A stretch of 64,000 nt of DNA from Agriotes lineatus (Eukaryota; Arthropoda; Insecta; Coleoptera; Elateridae). Below are positions 25,371-35,410 of this stretch, one piece after another. Below the pieces are notes generated by a model, which was not told the origin of the DNA, did not search any database, and worked only from the letters and a program-made list of their open reading frames with translations. Both the position numbers and the translations under genes were made by a program. The stretch covers positions 51,353,763 through 51,417,762 of the forward strand of contig OW679202.1 of the NCBI GenBank assembly GCA_940337035.1. Reading direction: 5' to 3'. The stretch's first letter is position 1; every line of letters begins with the position of its first letter.

Positions 25371-27030
25371 GCGCCTAATATTTTAATTTGACATTTTCAC
25401 TTTAATATCTTTTAGTAACTACACTAAGATACACGGTTAAATTAATTTCAAATCAAGGACTGCTCTGAATTATAAAATTAAAATTCCAAGTATACTAAGC
25501 AATTTGTCCTCTATTATTTTACAATAATATAGGAGGCATCTATAATTATACTTGCCGAAGACAGAAATATTCATCTAGATCTGAAAACTCGATTAATGTA
25601 CAGGGTATCTCAATAAGGATGGGACACCCATCGGTCATAGATTCTTTAAGTTATAATAAACTGATTAAACTTAATATACCTTAGTACAAACTGCAACGGG
25701 ATGGTTTGTGCCACCTACGTAGTTAACAATCACCTCGCTATTTAATCATTGTTTTGCTAGGAATATAAGTAAACTGTATTTCTAACAATGTATCAATTAG
25801 CTTAAGAAGCAGTGTGCATTTAAAACATACGAGTTTTACGCGTAAGATTGTGCGCGGAGACCAGCTGATACAGTGTTGCGTGCGTTTGTTAATAGAATAA
25901 AGCAACTTATGCGCGAATAGCAGCGCGGGAGGCAATCGCGTGCCAACAAGCGAGCAGTGCGTTACGTCCATAGAAAATGGACGTCACAAGTAATAAAGTG
26001 CGGTTGAAAGTTCTATGTAGGCATGCTTTAACATCTACGCCTAGTGATCCTCGAGCCGAAATACAGCCTCGAGAGCAGACAACTACCTTGGAATCAACAC
26101 CGAGGAACCAATAATTCTTCAGCGCCGAAAGCCGTTCTGCCAGCTTCAAAGGAGCAGTCGATCTTGTAAATGTACGAGATCATTGGAGAAACTATAGCGC
26201 ACGGTTAGTCTTATAAATGACCATACTAGCGAATTAGGAAGTGGTTGCAACAAATGACGCAAGAACTTCACCGGGAAAATTTCGCACTCGAAGGCAACTG
26301 CAATCTGCTGAGTCAGCGGTTCAGAACAAAGCGATGCTTCATCCTGGAGACGTATCGCGTTAGATGATTTCGAATTGTAAGGAGGCAGGACCGCATTAAT
26401 CTAATTTGCTCAGCATTAAGCTCGTGAACTGTTCCGTGCTAATATTAATAGCGCACATAGCATTTATCGAATAACGTTGTGTATTCTTTTAATTACTTTT
26501 ATGCATGTTTGTTTTTTAATAGATTATGTACTTTTTCATATAAACTGTTTGGTTTTCATTTCTGGCCACGAGCAGGCCGACAAGAGCAATAGTGACATTT
26601 CACTTATCCGCATTGAGGTAAGAGCGGGTCTTGTGCTTCTACGACTGGGCTAACTAGCATACAACGGGAAATCTAAATTTACAGTATAATAGAGTATAAG
26701 GCACGGGGAAAAGCCACATTACAGTTTACGGTGTCCAACGTAAGGGCTACATAAAAGTACCATTACAAAACTCCCTCTAGTAAGAATATATAGGGCCTTA
26801 AAATTCAATTTTTTATTTCTCATTTTTATGTTAATTTCCACAAGTATCGATTTCAACTGTGATACACATGCTTACTATTGTGTATGGCACTACTGGAAAC
26901 ATTTTTGTAATTTCGATTTGACTGTAAGAGGCACTTTACATTATCTTTAAGATCTTCTATCTCTAATTTTGTTATCTGTTTTAATTTTTTGAAATTGTAG
27001 GTTATTTGAAACGAAAAAATATACAAATAT
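25371..27030. other. Unassigned DNA
   Basis: TACAGGGTA at 25599 is a likely repeat head. The block 25880-26740 is moderately GC-rich, but stops occur in all frames beyond 80 codons and no motif is visible. It could be a decayed LTR element, but I found no paired terminal repeats. Confidence 0.35.
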
Positions 27031-27031
27031 A

Positions 27032-27530
27032 AACAGGGTGGCACCTTAAAAAAATAACGTGTTGTTAATTTTTGCTTTAACTGAGAAATATACAGAAGTA
27101 ATATCCTTGCCAAAAATGGGACCCAACAGATACAGGATAAATGTTCTGCGAGAAAGAAAACGGCGACGAATAAGAGCGTTGCGTTAAATGCAGCTGCATC
27201 GCAGGAATTCGAAGAATCCCAGTGGTTCACGCTACAAAGGCCTGATTTACCTACTCGTGTGCTACCGTTGAACAATAAAATGAGTGCGCAGGCTCGTACG
27301 CAGGCACTGAAATTCGAATGACATCACGGGTAATAGCTTTTTTATTTACAAATTGATGTACTTTGTATTACCAAGTGTTTCCCTTCTATTGTTTCAGTAT
27401 TATTAGAAATGTGGAAATATTTTTACACCTAGTCTCCTTCGATTTTTAAAATTATTTAGTTTCACAACGTCCACTTGATAGGGAAGTTTCGAGTAAAGCC
27501 CTTTACAGATTTTTTAAAATTTATCGTTAA
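27032..27530 (+). repeat. TACAGGGTG-headed family with tRNA-like centre, copy A
   Basis: It begins ACAGGGTGGCACCTT. The middle reads GCAGCTGCATCGCAGG followed by ATTCGAAGAATCCC (about 27188-27222). It ends with TTTCAGTATTATTAGAAA, CACAACGTCCACTTG and TAAAGCCCTTTACAGAT (27398-27510). The right half aligns closely with 35262-35398 (copy C), and the head and centre align with copy B on the minus strand at 28215-28613. The 140-codon minus-strand open stretch here (26853-27275) overlaps this repeat and shows no motif. Confidence 0.65.
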
Positions 27531-28210
27531 CTTTTGCAAACAAAACCAAAACCTCAATTTAACTTCTAATTTTTAAAAAATTAAGATTTCAATGTTTTTA
27601 AATAACAAATCTCACTTTCCGTACATCCTGAAGAGGTTTACGGTAACGCAGAATCTTAGAAACGGGGTACCTTTTAGAAAAATTATTAATATTAATGATT
27701 TTCTTTGTGAAATTTAACCTCGAGTTAAATAAATACGAAAAAATATCAGGGGGATTTACCTCATGTAACCCAAATTCGTCCACTTCATTGTATTTGATTG
27801 CAGATTAAGTTACGGCCTATCTAGTACGATTTTTCGTAACCTTTAGACGCCTAAAATTAATTTAATGCTTTCAAGGTCGGCATGTCTAGCGCGACGAATC
27901 GGTGCGCATCGGGCCAAGTCGCGAAGTTTTCGGGGTCGAATGATCGAAAGGCATTCTAGACGCTGAACTTTCATGCGCTTTTGGCAGAATAGCTGCATTT
28001 TGTTAATTTAGGTTGCAAGTACAAGAGCAACTCCAAAAATGTGCCGAGGAAGCAAAATATAGATTGAAATTTCTTAATTAACGAAAAATTTCATCAACTT
28101 TTAGTTAACTGCTAGCTACATAGGGACGGCAAAAATAAGATTTAAAACATTTCTGGGTTTCTCTACTTTTACATATTGGATTAATTTTGCTTCTCGTTTT
28201 TAATGATGAA
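27531..28210. other. Unassigned DNA
   Basis: No supported feature. A 25-codon ATG stretch near 27880 in a CpG-richer patch has no supporting context. Confidence 0.4.
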
Positions 28211-28214
28211 TAAT

Positions 28215-28613
28215 TAGAAGTTACCCATTGTCTGCTTCTATAAATATAAAAAAATCTGTAAATGGGTTTACACCGAACTTCCCTCGCGCGAATTAGATCA
28301 ATTTGCAAATTTAAAAAAAAATTATCCCGCTGGGGTTTGAACCCGCCGCATCTGCATAGCGATCGTAACTGCATCGATAAGTCCAATTGCGCCATCGAGC
28401 CTTGTTGAAATGAGTGCGGCGCGCGCCTCTATTTAAGGGAACGGTCTTATTGTTGAAATGTTTCGACTCTTTTGTGACATTATCCTGTATCTGTTGAGTC
28501 CTATTTTCGGCAACTGTAAAGCCTGAGTTATGTGAAAATTATTACTTTATTCTATTTAAAAATTAACGCAAAAATAAACAAAATTTTATTTTTTTGGGGG
28601 TGCTCACCCTGTA
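28215..28613 (-). mobile_element. TACAGGGTG-headed family with tRNA-like centre, copy B
   Basis: On the minus strand it starts TACAGGGTGAGCACC (28613 downward) and shares CTCAGGCTTTAC and CAGATACAGGATAA with copies A and C. At 28401-28327 it contains a tRNA-like head, GGCTCGATGGCGCAATTGG (A box), then GGGTTCAAACCCC (B box) about 55 bases later. The D-loop and T-loop parts are good, but the acceptor ends do not pair, so this is not a functional tRNA gene. The minus-strand open stretch at 28105-28395 is a by-product. Confidence 0.6.
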
Positions 28614-28891
28614 TATATTTGTCTAAAATTTTCACGATTTCATGCCAGGTGTATATATATACAGGGTGTTTACGGTCTTGTGATTTTATTTTTAATGGGC
28701 GATTAAACACCTTAAAAGAAGGTCATTAACGCTAAAATGCATTAACAAAAGTTGTATAATAAGAGAGATATGACTTCTTAAAATTTTCTTTTAGCTTTTA
28801 TTTTCTTATTTTTGAATGGTGACTAAACATATTAAATTAAATTAAACAAATACACATTTTATTTTAATTCTATTTTTTCAAGAAAACCACC

Positions 28892-29970
28892 TTACACTAG
28901 ATGTTCGAAGTTATCGCCGTGTTGTTGAACGCAAAGTCTCGCTCGACGTATCCATGAGTTGGTATAACTTACAAGGCCTAGATCTTGCCGTCGAATTGTT
29001 GTCGCAGCTGCTTCAACGCGGTTACGAAGATCATCTAAATCAACTATTTCGTTGGTGTATACCATTGTCTTCATAATGCCCCATAAATAAAAGTCTAGGG
29101 GGTTAAGGTCGGGTGACCGAGGAGGCCATGAAACAGGACCACCACGGCCAATCCATTTATTTTCGTATACATTATCCAGATGTGGCCGAACTAAACGATT
29201 AAAATGCGGCGGTGCGCCATCTTGGAGAAACCACATTCGTTGACGTACATTCAAAGGTACTTCTTCTAGCAGTTACAGCAAATGATTTTGCAAAAAAAAG
29301 AGATAATCATTTCCAGTCAATCGGTTTGGCAACATAAAAGGGCCAATAAGTTGTCCGTTGACCAATCCGGCCCAAACGTTTATCGCGAATCTGTGTTGGA
29401 AATGATTACGACGAACAGCATGTGGATTTGCAACTGCCCAGATATGAGTATTATGACAGTTGTTGATGCCGTTACGTGTAAATGTTGCTTCATCAGTTGC
29501 CAACACAATGGTAGAAAAGTTTGGAATTTCAGCATGTTTTTGCAGAAACCATTGGCAAAAATGCAAACGTAAAGGATGATCTGAAGGTTGTAATGCTTGT
29601 ACTTTTTGTACATGGAAAGGCTAAATTGATTTTCGCGCAGTGTTCGCCAGACAATTCGATTTGAGACACCCACTTGGCGAGATATTTCTCGAGTACTACT
29701 GGAAGGATCTTCTTCAACAAGGTTTAATATATCTTCTTCGGCATCCAAAATTCGTTGGTGTCGGCCAGGGCCACCATCCCGACCTTGACGTGTTTGCAGT
29801 ACACCAGTCTCTCGTGCACGGAGTACTAGAGCAGTGAATTTTTGTGGAATCGGAGTTAGCCTGTTAGGAAACCGCTCAGCATAAAATCGGCTTGCAGCAG
29901 CAGAATTCTGGTATACTTCCCCATAAATTAACAACATGTCAACATATTCACTGTTAGTGGAATAGACCAT
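28892..29970 (-). pseudogene. IS630/Tc1/mariner-superfamily transposase, nearly complete but broken
   Basis: Cut-and-paste transposase of about 355 codons in ancestral form. From the Met at 29970 it reads MVYSTNSEYVDMLLIYGEVY, the N-terminal helix-turn-helix (DUF4817-like), then a second helix-turn-helix (STREISRQVGVSNRIVWRTL). The catalytic core has ATDEATFTRNGINN (first Asp), WFLQDGAPPHF (second Asp) and WPPRSPDLNPLDFYLWG (third acidic site). All three catalytic blocks survive. One single-base frameshift lies near 29620 (between WRTLRENQF and the FHVQ-like part), and a stop near 29271 separates NDYLFFLQNHLL from NVRQRMWF. The C-terminus is DNFEHLV at 28892. The long plus-strand and overlapping frames here are shadows. 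The light damage suggests a fairly young copy. Confidence 0.92.
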
Positions 29971-30256
29971 TTTTACGTTCCTGATTAGGATTTCTTTGAA
30001 AGAATTTATGCCAAACAAACAGTGCAGTGGCAACTACTGAAATAGCTTGACAAATGCGAAAAGTTATTGGTATCAGCCTACTTAGTAAAAAATTCATTGA
30101 TAGCTTATACAGATTGTCCGAAATCTGTTTTGAACATAGGAAATTAATGAGTGCGACAAGGAACACATAAACAAAATGAGTAGCAGGACAAAGATAGAAT
30201 GTAATCATGGCTAGCTAAATTTTTAAACTAAAATTAAGTCAAAACAAACAAACACT

Positions 30257-30390
30257 TCTGTCAAATATTTTATCTGTTATTAAGAATCTAAAGTGAGGTT
30301 TAAATATACTATTGTGTACTATTCACATAATTATTTTAATTATTTAAACCTCACTTTATACTCTTGATGACAGATAAAATATTTGACAGA
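30257..30390. repeat. Foldback inside the transposon
   Basis: Arms 30257-30306 and 30341-30390 are inverted copies of 50 bases with four mismatches, separated by a 34-base loop. The arm starts TCTGTCAAATATTTTATCTG and ends AGTGAGGTTTAAATA. It lies between the transposase start and the right inverted repeat, so it is either a nested MITE or part of the element's own 5' region. Confidence 0.75.
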
Positions 30391-30553
30391 CACGTTAATC
30401 GTTTTAGCGTTAAGTTTTTAATCAATTGTTTTTGCGTTAATCATTTTAGTGTTATCGATAATCATTTTAGCATTAATAACCTTCTTTTAAAGTGTTTAAC
30501 CACCCCTTAAAAATAAAAAAAACAGATATAAGTAAAATTAAATCATATCACCT

Positions 30554-30557
<4 letters not shown>

Positions 30558-30588
<31 letters not shown>

Positions 30589-31445
30589 TTATAAACGGTC
30601 ATAGTTAGGCCCGCTGAATATATGAATAGTACCTTGTTAAGCCATTTTCAACGCTGATGAGCCCGCGTTTGGCTCAACAACGTACCCCAGTGTATATCAT
30701 CACCAATTGGTTAGAAATGCCTCAAAGATGCAGTACACAAATTTTTGCGGTGGGCTCAGTAATGACCGGTAGTATGGTCGATATACATGGAGTAGTTCTG
30801 CAATATCGAGTGTAGGGGGCGCTTTTGGAACTTTTTATATACAGTATATAAAAATATGTAAACGCTCGTTATTAAGCCCGACATGTCACAACGCTGTTGG
30901 GCTTCACAACGAATTGATATATATATATATATATATATATAATAAATATACATAATGGGCTTGAAAACGTATTCATACACATACCTACATAAAACATTAA
31001 TACGGTGTAAATAAAAATAATTTACTTTATCTACGACCACTACTAAAAGTAGGCCTTTTAGCGCTAGCTTGTATCACTAAAAATGACGTTTTATAGTTTA
31101 CCGTGGTTAAAGAAATCAGCTGTTTACTTTTAGCTCTAGTGATAAAAGTGAAGTGAGGTTATAAAGCTACAATTTCGAACTGGAAGTGAAGTTGTAAACT
31201 TATTCTAGTTGCTTCTTGCGTTACAGGTAAAGTGTTTTTGAAATAATTAAAGCGTTATGTAATAAATACACTCAGACGTGGAGTATTAATAATTACATTT
31301 CGTAACTGACCTTCTCAGCACTGGCTTCGCAAACATTCGCCCGCGCATGGTCTACTACTTATTATGACATAAATTAGAAGTGCCGTAGATGAAAACCTTT
31401 GTTAAATCGATATTTATGGATTAATAATAGTAAAATTAAGGTCGT
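30558..31445. repeat. TA microsatellites flanking a GC-richer dispersed repeat
   Basis: TA runs lie at about 30556-30586 and 30918-30941. Between them GGCCCGCTGAATATATG-like and AGCCCGACATGTCACAACG segments look like related half-repeats facing the same way. No coding region is supported; the minus-strand open stretch 30756-31040 reads through the TA run. Confidence 0.5.
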
Positions 31446-31448
31446 AGA

Positions 31449-31592
31449 TAAAATATTGTATGCAACTCGTGCTAAAACTCATTTATGCACGAGACATGTT
31501 ATGAAACTCAGCCTTCGGCTTCGTTTCATAATTTTCATGTCTCGTGCATAAACGTTGACTTTTAGCACTTGTTGCATAAATATATATTTTAT
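31449..31592. repeat. Long hairpin with a CTTCGG tip
   Basis: The left arm TGCAACTCGTGCTAAAA, TTTATGCACGAGACATG and TTATGAAAC is mirrored by GTTTCATAA, CATGTCTCGTGCATAAA and TTTTAGCACTTGTTGCA, with GCCTTCGGC at the tip. Arms are about 65-70 bases with few mismatches. It is a foldback element or the remains of one. No open frame is present. Confidence 0.75.
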
Positions 31593-31839
31593 AGTAATCA
31601 TCAAAAATTTCACACTCTAAATTTTTGCGGAAATATCCGTTTTCGTCTCTTATAATTCAGAAAAAGTGGTGTTCGAGGTGATTTCTGTCTGTGAATCTGT
31701 TTGTATCCTCTCTACAGCACAGACGGTATAGTAGATCGGCTTGAAAATATATCTGCGTTTCTTATATAGTTTTGGATATTACAGTGAATATTTGATAAAC
31801 TCAGCCTAACAAAAGTGGTACTTTAGTCAAGCATTTTTC

Positions 31840-32780
31840 CGTTTCCAGTAAATTTTTATAATTTTGGTAACACTATTTTTTAGAATAACATATATTGTTA
31901 TTGAATACAATTTTTGTTTAACGTTTTTTGTGAAAACTATAGCTTTTGAGAAAATCGCACAATTAAATTCTCACATAAATATCCTCAAATTTTTATAATT
32001 GTTGGATAAAAATATATTTTATCTACAACCTTTGTTTAAATTTTTTGTGAAAAGTACTTATAATTTTTAAAGAGCAAAACTAAAATTTTAGAAAAATTTG
32101 CTCAAAATTTTTATAATTGCTGGATTAAAACAAAATTCCTTAAAACAAGAGCCTGGGTGGCCATAAACATCTGATATCACATTGCCTTTGGAATCAACAC
32201 CGCTTTATTAAAGTGATGAATCCAACTAAACTAAATGTTATTAATGTCATCACAACTAAAATTCCTATCTGTCAAAAATTATTACAGATTGCAATAAGTA
32301 TTGAAGTTAGAACAGGAGATGTTTATAATCGAGTCGTAGGCTAAACTGCATAATCTGGGACACATTCCCCTCCTCTCATTTGCATTTTATTACATTTCAT
32401 ACCAATACTTATTATAATTGAAATATGTATAATGCTAACCAATATTTATAAGTAGCTAATTCCATGTCTACCGGGATCTCAGATGTTTATGGCCACCCGG
32501 TACTATTATCTGTCACTTTTCGTTCAAAAAGTTTTTTTGAAAAAAGCGCAAAATTATATTTTTACAAAATGTTCTCAAATGTTTTATAGTTGTGGTATGA
32601 AAACACAATTCTGTGAAACAACATCGCATATTATATAATTATCTACAGCGTTTGTTTAAAAGGTGTTTTGGGAAAAAGGATAGATTTTGAAAAAATCGCA
32701 AAACCTAATTTTTACAAATAAACGGCCAAAAATTAATGAGAATAAAATGTTTTATGTACGAGTATTATAAGATACTGTTT
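31840..32780. repeat. Degenerate tandem repeat of about 120-137 bp, interrupted by a MITE
   Basis: The landmark CTCAAATTTTTATAATTG occurs near 31846 (partial), 31984, 32101 (with one extra base) and, as CTCAAATGTTTTATAGTTG, 32574. Spacings are about 138, 117 and, once the 350-base MITE at 32152-32501 is removed, 123. Each unit also has TTTGTTTAAA, GTGAAAA and an AAAATCGCA-like piece. A further outlying unit may lie at 33770-33830. Confidence 0.55.
32152..32501. mobile_element. MITE with GGGTGGCCATAAACATCTGA ends
   Basis: The left end GGGTGGCCATAAACATCTGA begins three bases into the element, and its reverse complement closes the right end at 32501, preceded by GATC or GATATC variants. The 350-base interior has no coding sequence. 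It interrupts a tandem array whose spacing is restored when it is removed, which supports true insertion. No transposase with these ends is present in the window. Confidence 0.75.
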
Positions 32781-33080
32781 ATGACATAATTTCTCGGCAA
32801 TAAAGTAGTTATATATAGTACTAGTAAAATAAAGTTTACCTATATTATCTTGCTAGCACTATAAAAGTACGTACTCTATCTTACTAGTACTATCTAACTC
32901 CTCCCAGTTATAAGACTATTACTAGATCGATTTTAGACCTCTAAAGTAGCCCATAACCCACTACTGAGTTAAATCATAACCCACTAGTGAAATAAAAGCC
33001 AGGTCATTCACTGCTAATCTCGAATTTGACATAGACTGACAATACACTTCAATACTGCCAAACGTATAACACGAATCACT

Positions 33081-33350
33081 TTCCAAATTGTCACTATGAC
33101 TTTTCATGGCTGTCAGTATAAAATGTAAGTTTTTTAAGGTATTTATTGGTTGATGTAATTATAAGAATTGAATATAATTTTGCATTGTACAGGACGATCA
33201 AGTTATTATTATCCACAGTTGAATCATTTACGTCGCGACTCGAATTATAAATGTATTTGACCTCTCGGTACTTTTCAATTTGTCACTATGACTTTTCACG
33301 GTTGTCAACAAAATATTTGTTTTTTAGATAGTTATTGCGCTGGATAAAAT
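33081..33350. repeat. Imperfect tandem duplication, period 192 bp
   Basis: TTGTCACTATGACTTTTCA with a following GGCTGTCA or GGTTGTCA occurs at 33089 and 33281. The next 60 bases (TTTTTTA, TATTTATTG or GTTATTG, ATAATTTTGCAT or AAAATTTTGTAT) also align. It is non-coding. Confidence 0.55.
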
Positions 33351-34045
33351 TTTGTATATTTGTAATAATTCACCCGAGAAATGACACCTCTTGGCTTGGC
33401 GGCCTCGAGGGTTTCTCTCTTCTCTCGTGGATTATTTGTAATATAACACGCTTAACCATAAATAACTATTACATCAGTTGTCAATGTCAAAATATATGCC
33501 TTTCAATATCTGTAAAGGTACTCTAATGTCAAGTCTTTTCTGTCACAGAATAGACATCAAATCTATAAACCCGACTTTTTTAGATTTTAGAAGTGAACAT
33601 AAAGCTTTGTATACAACTCGTACATAATATGACTTTATGACTCGTCCTCTTTACTGACCTCGCTTGGTTATAAAAGAAATTCGTCAAATAATGCCCTACA
33701 TCATGTACTCCTTATATCAATAGCTATTGAAAAGGTGTTATAAATTACGTAATTGTCTATAAGTTTTCTGAAAAAAGGTTTTTGGAAATAGTTTTGAAAA
33801 AATTTTAAAATTAAATTTTTACAAGCAGTAATAAAAGATCGTGTGGTGGCCCACCTCGTGTTTCATTTTTATTGATATGCAGAAAATAATGGTTTTAATA
33901 AAATTTGCAATTTTAAAACTGGCTTTTTATAAGCAAATACAGCATTATTACTACATACTATAATTTTGGGTTACCTGAACCCTTAACCTAACATATTGAA
34001 ACATACGAGAGCGCTCATTTTATCTTACTTGCTGTATATTTATTT
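33351..34045. other. Unassigned AT-rich DNA
   Basis: GTATACAACTCGTACATAAT near 33608 resembles the outer arm of the hairpin at 31449. Nothing else is supported. Confidence 0.35.
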
Positions 34046-34048
34046 GAG

Positions 34049-34233
34049 ATTTTTACTACCCTCGTCTAACAGACGAAGGGTTCCTAGATGACGAAAAAAC
34101 GGTTTTCTCAATTCCGTCTGTCTGTCAGTCTGTTGGCTGTATAATTCAAAAACTAGGAACGAGGAAGACGATATTGTGCATGCAGATTATATGTCTACCT
34201 GGAATGAAATCGAGAAAATTTCTAAGAAATAAA
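34049..34233 (+). repeat. Hairpin-ended CTGT repeat, copy 1 (internally deleted)
   Basis: TTTTACTACCCTCGTCTAAC, then AGACGAAGGG, CTAGATGACGAAAAAACGG, TTTTCTCAATTCCGTCTGTC, and ACTAGGAACGAGGAAGACGA match, in order, the minus strand of 40130-40350. That copy carries about 60 more bases between the hairpin and the CTAGATGACG part. The CCCTCGTCT...AGACGAAGGG pair forms a hairpin at one end. It stops directly at the TACAGGGTG of the next element. Confidence 0.65.
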
Positions 34234-35410
34234 TACAGGGTGAGCACCTTCAAATATAAAATTTTGTTTAGTTTTTTTACTTCCTTTTACGATAAAAGAA
34301 GTATTTGATTCACCCAAAAATTCGAAATTGAGTTTTCAACAGATCTTCATCCCCTGATGCCCAAAAACATTTTTTTTTATTGGTCTGTCCGTCTATCTGT
34401 GTGTCTGTCTGTCTGTCTGTCTGTGTGTCTGTGAACAGAATATCTCAAAAACAAAAAGAGGTATGGCATTGAAACTTCATATATACGTTTTATGTACTAT
34501 GTAGATGAGACAGCAAGCTTTTGAAGAAAATCGCATAACCGGAAGTAGGTGTTTACTCTTGTGATTTTTCAGTTTTTTTCGATTTTTTCAAAAACGGCTC
34601 TAACGATTTTTTTCAAACTTTATATTTTTAATACATTTTTAATGTGTATTGATGTGAGATAGGTGATTTTCCAGTTGAATACTTCTAAAATGGGTTTCTT
34701 TTGTTTTTCTCTTTCTATTTTTTTATTAACTCCTATTTTAAATACAACACCCCGTATATTATTACAGTTTTTAATTCAGCTTGAAATGCTAGCAAAAAAT
34801 TGTCTCTTTAACTAACTCTCTATTTTGTACAGTTTTTGTAGAATTTGCAATTTTTCGAAAATTTTTGACAAATGCTTAGAAATTAAAAATCAAATTTTTG
34901 GCCAATTATAACATCACTGTAAAAGGAAGTTGAGTGAGTATCACACCAGATTTTGTAACTGAGAAATACATCAAAGTAGTAATTTGCACATACCTCAGGC
35001 TTTACCGTTGACGAAAGTGATACTCAAGAGATGCAGGATAAATGTTGCAAAACAGAAAAAGGGGCCAACGAAAAATGCATTATATTTAAGACAGCCTCCA
35101 CGCAAGGACGCTAGGAGTACTCCATGGCGCATGTAGGGAACGGGAAATGTGCTTGCAATATCCTTCCAAACATTAGAATAGCGTTCGCAGCCGCTGCCGT
35201 TCGAATCGACCGCCGGTAGTTTTCCTTTTAATTTGAAAATTGATGTTATTTGGAATATCAAGTGTTTTCTTTTATTATTTCAGTATTATGAGAAACGTGA
35301 ATGCATTTTTACCCTTAGTTTTCTTTGATTTTAAAAATTATTTAGTGTGACAACGTCCACTTGCGAGAGTTCTGAGTAAAGCCCTTTACAGATATTTTCA
35401 AAACAATAAC
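34234..35410 (+). repeat. TACAGGGTG-headed family, copy C, split by an insertion
   Basis: The head TACAGGGTGAGCACCTT at 34234 and about 30 following bases match copies A and B. The match then stops and resumes at 34953 with TTGTAACTGAGAAATACA, CTCAGGCTTTAC and GATGCAGGATAAATG. It runs to TAAAGCCCTTTACAGAT at 35395, aligning with copy A base for base over long runs. The centre (35190-35220) has CGCAGCCGCTGCCGTTCGAA where copy B has its tRNA-like B box. The intervening 34278-34952 is a separate repeat. Confidence 0.7.
34278..34952. mobile_element. Nested hairpin-ended repeat with CTGT microsatellite
   Basis: It starts with ACTTCCTTTTACGATAAAAG, itself a near-perfect hairpin with the following AAGT, and nears its end with GTAAAAGGAAGT at 34919. 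It holds a CTGT run at 34393-34432 and AGAATATCTCAAAAACAAAA. No coding capacity is visible. It interrupts copy C of the TACAGGGTG family, so it is younger than that copy. CACCCCGTA at 34748 may be a further inserted end. Confidence 0.65.

Larger units (their letters stand above)
28660..30557 (-). mobile_element. DNA transposon with TACAGGGTG inverted repeats
   Basis: The left end starts TACAGGGTGTTTACGG at 28660; the right end read inward starts TACAAGGTGATATGA at 30557. Inside both ends lies the same block: TTAAACACCTTAAAAGAAGG on the left and TTAAACACTTTAAAAGAAGG on the right, followed by ATTAACGCTAAAATG-like subterminal repeats that recur three or more times at 30395-30480. TATATA flanks both sides, consistent with TA target duplication, although one flank is a TA microsatellite. 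The 1.9 kb element holds a broken transposase (28892-29970) and a 134-base foldback (30257-30390). Confidence 0.85.

Noticed and set aside
26853..27275. 140-codon minus-strand frame as a gene
   Set aside because: It overlaps copy A of the TACAGGGTG family on the opposite strand, shows no motif and breaks in the related copy at 34953-35410.
28327..28401. A functional tRNA gene on the minus strand
   Set aside because: The A and B boxes are good but the acceptor ends do not pair and the anticodon arm is poor; it lies inside a repeat family.
29282..29837. Plus-strand frames within the transposon
   Set aside because: They are antisense to the transposase catalytic core.
30556..30941. CRISPR-like or regulatory array from the TA runs
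   Set aside because: These are simple TA microsatellites; the genome is eukaryotic and there is no repeat-spacer structure.
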